Shown: piece by piece, positions 6,007-8,274 of the stretch
Layout of the letters: every line of letters starts with the position of its first letter
How positions within the stretch are numbered: the first letter of the stretch is position 1
Assembly (NCBI GenBank): GCA_030628305.1
Contig: DAOVRE010000057.1
Span: 1 to 8,274 of the forward strand
DNA: 8,274 nt
From: Candidatus Heimdallarchaeota archaeon
GTDB lineage: Archaea; Asgardarchaeota; Heimdallarchaeia; Heimdallarchaeales; Heimdallarchaeaceae
Direction: 5' to 3'
Made by a program: the position numbers and the translations under genes
Notes under the pieces: generated by a model
Told to the model about the DNA's origin: nothing
Databases searched by the model: none
Seen by the model: only the letters and a program-made list of their open reading frames with translations

Positions 6007-6028
6007 TGAAGACTGGAATTTTTCAAGT

Positions 6029-6814
6029 TCATAATAAACTATTAAGCATTTCTTGTATTGCTTTCGCTTCGTCTTCTGGAGATTGAGAATAGATTATCCC
6101 TCTGCTTACATTAACCATAGTTTTTGTTCCAAAGCTCTTAAGTAACGTTTCAGCACTTCCACCTTGAGCACCTACACCAGGTGCTAGTGCGATAGTATTG
6201 TCACCAACAATGCTTCTAATTTCTATAATATCAGATGACTCAACATGAGCTGTTGCTCCTATTACACATCCATCTGAACTAGCTTCTTTACATAAACCAG
6301 CAATATGTTGAAAGAGGGGTTTTCCTTGTACTTTAGCGTGTTTCTGTAGTATTGCTTGAGGGTTAGACATCAAAGTAAGCACTATAATGCCTAAATCAAG
6401 TTTATGAGCCATTTCTGTTGCTTCAAGCACATTACCGCTATAGGGATTAAATGTAAAAGCATCAAATTCTTCCTCTTTAAACCAGAAAATAGCTGATTCG
6501 TTAGAAGAACCTATGTCACCTAGTTTGTGGTCAGACATGGAAAGCATTTGTTTCGAATGTATCTGCCTATTAATTGTACGAATTTCATCAATAGTTAATC
6601 CTAAAGTATATTGACGATTTATTTTGATTACACTTGTATATGGAGCGACCAGATCTATAATAGTCTCCATAAAGTTAATTCTATCCTCTGTAGGTATGAT
6701 ATTCTTTTCCCTTTGGCGAGGTATCGCTGGATCCAAACCAACACTAAGAATACTTTTCTTCTTTTTAGTTATCTCCTCATATTTTTTAACAAATACAGGT
6801 GCTTGACCACTCAT
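6029..6814 (-). CDS. pyrF: Orotidine 5'-phosphate decarboxylase (type 2-like)
   Basis: PyrF decarboxylates OMP to UMP, the last step of UMP synthesis. The 261-residue TIM barrel shows VGLDPAIP at 25-32 and a substrate Lys in KINRQYT (64-70). The catalytic D-x-K-x-x-D array is DHKLGD at 95-100, followed by IGSSN. TFNPYSG lies at 121-127, the phosphate-binding PGVGAQGG at 212-219, and VNVSRGIIYS with its Arg at 234-243. The GDIGS(S/T)N, PGxGAQGG and NVSRGI motifs and the length match the type 2 subfamily known mainly from bacteria. The usual shorter archaeal enzyme (about 210-230 residues) carries DxKxADIPxT instead. The ATG start at 6814 has no clear Shine-Dalgarno. The gene is 53 bp downstream of pyrC on the same strand, probably in the same transcript, and its stop is 22 bp from the convergent pyrE stop. 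Activity is well supported. Confidence 0.95.
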   Translation of the reverse strand: MSGQAPVFVKKYEEITKKKKSILSVGLDPAIPRQREKNIIPTEDRINFMETIIDLVAPYTSVIKINRQYTLGLTIDEIRTINRQIHSKQMLSMSDHKLGDIGSSNESAIFWFKEEEFDAFTFNPYSGNVLEATEMAHKLDLGIIVLTLMSNPQAILQKHAKVQGKPLFQHIAGLCKEASSDGCVIGATAHVESSDIIEIRSIVGDNTIALAPGVGAQGGSAETLLKSFGTKTMVNVSRGIIYSQSPEDEAKAIQEMLNSLL

Positions 6815-6867
6815 GAGTATAGAATTAAGCGACCATTTTTAATTATTGTTTTTGAACTCTAGTTGAG

Positions 6868-8100
6868 TTAATTCTGGTCGAGATAATTTTCATTCTCTAA
6901 TACTATTTTGCCTTCTTTGACGGCATAAAGCATCTGCCCAACAAACATCTGATTCTCAAATGGAGACCATTTAGCTTTTGATTTTACCCAGTTTTTGGTT
7001 ATTTCTATAGGATCAGACATGTTCAAAATTATCATGTTTTGACTAAGATCTATTTTCGGTAAATTGAGTAAGGAAGAAGGAAATCCATATAGAGCTTCTA
7101 TTGCTCTGTCCCATTCTATTTCCCTTTTATTTATCAAAGAAAGTATTGACGGAACTAGTTCTTGAACACCCGGCATTCCACTGATAGACTTCTCCAGTTT
7201 TTCTTCGAGGGTATGAGGAGAATGATCTGAACTCACCATATCTATGAGTCCTGTAGCTAAGGATTTCAGAAGCATATCACTATCAATACTAGTTCTAAGA
7301 GGAGGATTCACTTGTTTTAATTTTTCTTCCATCTCTGAGGCTTGGTTTAAATATATGTATCTAGGGCAAGTATCCAAAGTTACGTTTACATGTTTTGATA
7401 TTTCTAAAATTCTCAATGATAAACCACTGCTAACATGAGTTATATGGAATTTTAAGTTAGGAAAATCAAGAGCCCAAGATAGCACTTGTTGAATTGCGCT
7501 AGCTTCTGCTTCAGGAGGTCTTCTTCTATTATGACTACTATAGGATTTGCTTTGCTCAAGAATTTCTGGATCTTCAGCATGAAAAAAGATAGGTTTCCTT
7601 GACTCTAAATCTTCAAGTTTTGCTAAGCTCTTTTCTATAGTTTCATAACTAATAGAAAGATTTCCAAAAGATTCTGACATAAAAACTTTGTAAGCATCAG
7701 CATGTTCTTCAATTTCTTCCAGGTTTGAAAGATTTTTTTCAGTTAATGCAGAAGCGACTAGGACATCAACGTAATTCTGCCGTTTAGCTAATTCTCTCTT
7801 TTGTAAAATAGTTGACACTGAATCTGTAATAGGATTGGTGTTTGGCATATCTAAAACTGTAAAAATTCCGCTAGAAAGTGCTGCCGATGAACCTGATAAT
7901 ATGTTTTCCTTATATTCATATCCCGGTTCACGAAAATGAACATGGATATCAACCAGAGGAGGGATAGCAATTAATTCTGATGCGTCTATTTCAGTGCTAG
8001 AAGTTTTGGATTTTGATTCATCTTTTTGAAAATCTACATTTTGTTGAACAAAATCTCTCTTTCCTATATCCCATACCCTAAGATTGGAAAACATTATCAT
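6868..8100 (-). CDS. pyrC: Dihydroorotase, class I
   Basis: PyrC cyclises carbamoyl-aspartate to dihydroorotate. The 410-residue amidohydrolase has the metal-binding HVHFREPG (His53, His55, with Arg57 for substrate). Next come DMPNTNP at 84-90, Lys138 in YKVFM (the position often carboxylated to bridge the two zinc ions), His174 in FFHAED, His222 in ITHVSSG and the catalytic Asp292 in SSDHSPH. NPPLR at 265-269 and SGMPGVQ at 307-313 are also typical. All expected active-site residues are present. Residues 24-45 form a hydrophilic stretch before the barrel. The ATG at 8100 is used; a second ATG at 8094 (Met3) is possible. AGAGGAT at 8108-8114 (minus strand), inside the end of pyrK, is a fair Shine-Dalgarno at suitable spacing. 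Only three bases separate it from the pyrK stop, so translational coupling is likely. An allantoinase or hydantoinase is unlikely given the pyrimidine neighbours. Confidence 0.95.
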   Translation of the reverse strand: MIMFSNLRVWDIGKRDFVQQNVDFQKDESKSKTSSTEIDASELIAIPPLVDIHVHFREPGYEYKENILSGSSAALSSGIFTVLDMPNTNPITDSVSTILQKRELAKRQNYVDVLVASALTEKNLSNLEEIEEHADAYKVFMSESFGNLSISYETIEKSLAKLEDLESRKPIFFHAEDPEILEQSKSYSSHNRRRPPEAEASAIQQVLSWALDFPNLKFHITHVSSGLSLRILEISKHVNVTLDTCPRYIYLNQASEMEEKLKQVNPPLRTSIDSDMLLKSLATGLIDMVSSDHSPHTLEEKLEKSISGMPGVQELVPSILSLINKREIEWDRAIEALYGFPSSLLNLPKIDLSQNMIILNMSDPIEITKNWVKSKAKWSPFENQMFVGQMLYAVKEGKIVLENENYLDQN

Positions 8101-8103
8101 CGT

Positions 8104-8274
8104 TTAAATCCTCTCTTTTTCTCCAGTATCAAGTCTCTTATAGACACCAAAATCAGTTATTTGTTCTAACTGTTTTGTATTAAATATTGGTCCATCAACA
8201 CATATTCGCCATCCTGTCGGATCTACTGCACAATAACTGCATACTCCAAAACCACATCGCATATATCTATCAGC
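8104..8274 (-). CDS. pyrK: Dihydroorotate dehydrogenase electron-transfer subunit PyrK, C-terminal end, cut by window edge
   Basis: The reverse strand from the window end encodes 56 residues ending in TAA at 8106-8104. It shows the [2Fe-2S] cluster domain that closes PyrK: four Cys in CGFGVCSYCAVDPTGWRIC (residues 7, 12, 15 and 25 of the visible part), followed by VDGPIF and the tail DFGVYKRLDTG. PyrK is an FAD and iron-sulfur protein that passes electrons from the PyrD catalytic subunit to NAD in type 1B dihydroorotate dehydrogenase. It is usually 230-280 residues, so about 80% lies outside. A pyrD partner would be expected nearby, beyond the edge, but is not visible. It is three bases upstream of pyrC in the same direction, forming an operon pyrK-pyrC-pyrF. 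Related ferredoxin:NADP reductase-like proteins share the Cys pattern, but the pyrimidine context and the GPIF/FG-YKR tail favour PyrK. Confidence 0.9.
   Translation of the reverse strand, partial: ADRYMRCGFGVCSYCAVDPTGWRICVDGPIFNTKQLEQITDFGVYKRLDTGEKERI

Noticed and set aside
6611..6862. Two plus-strand frames (6611-6862 and 6624-6806) with hydrophobic stretches, antisense to the start of pyrF
   Set aside because: Overlap the conserved N-terminal part of pyrF; the hydrophobic look comes from the complement of its Lys- and Glu-rich codons, and there is no start signal.
6852..6870. Short inverted repeat AACTC-N5-GAGTT at the end of pyrC as a terminator
   Set aside because: Only five base pairs and no U tract; pyrF follows 53 bp later in the same direction and is probably co-transcribed.
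7244..7438. 64-codon plus-strand frame inside pyrC
   Set aside because: Antisense to conserved dihydroorotase sequence, with no independent support.

Overview
The window is an archaeal nucleotide-biosynthesis locus. The clearest archaeal marks are two tandem ATP-grasp proteins of the PurP family (the formate-dependent archaeal route to FAICAR) and an HTH plus phosphoribosyltransferase-fold regulator of the GfcR family. The promoters look archaeal too: TATA-like boxes with no bacterial -35/-10 pairs, and several genes with little or no leader. The DNA is AT-rich. The lineage cannot be fixed from these genes. A single-chain GMP synthase and a type 2-like OMP decarboxylase fit poorly with classical methanogens. 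An uncultured lineage such as an Asgard archaeon is possible, but that is only a guess.

Layout. Positions 1-471 (minus) hold the N-terminal two thirds of purC, cut by the window edge. Positions 472-762 form a divergent control region with TATA-like boxes, a perfect 16-bp dyad and several short repeats. A plus-strand series follows: gfcR-like regulator (763-1542), PurP paralog A (1560-2642), a 226-bp non-coding gap with an inverted repeat, PurP paralog B (2869-3864, TTG start), guaA (3877-5394) and pyrE (about 5404-6006). Convergent to it is the minus-strand series pyrK (end only, 8104-8274), pyrC (6868-8100) and pyrF (6029-6814), which meets pyrE tail to tail with 22 bp between stop codons. 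No RNA gene, mobile element or CRISPR array was seen.

How the genes work together. PurC makes SAICAR, PurP formylates AICAR to FAICAR with formate and ATP, and GuaA converts XMP to GMP. PyrC makes dihydroorotate, and PyrK is the electron-transfer subunit of dihydroorotate dehydrogenase. PyrE joins orotate to PRPP, and PyrF decarboxylates OMP to UMP. The regulator sits between the divergent purC and purP genes and keeps an intact PRPP-binding motif, so it is a good candidate for a PRPP-sensing controller of the locus.

The points most worth a second look are the two diverged PurP paralogs, one of which lacks the usual glycine-rich ATP loop, in a window with no recognised IMP cyclohydrolase; the likely regulator and its possible operators; and the fused GuaA. 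Otherwise the locus is core metabolism, and no wholly undescribed system is evident.
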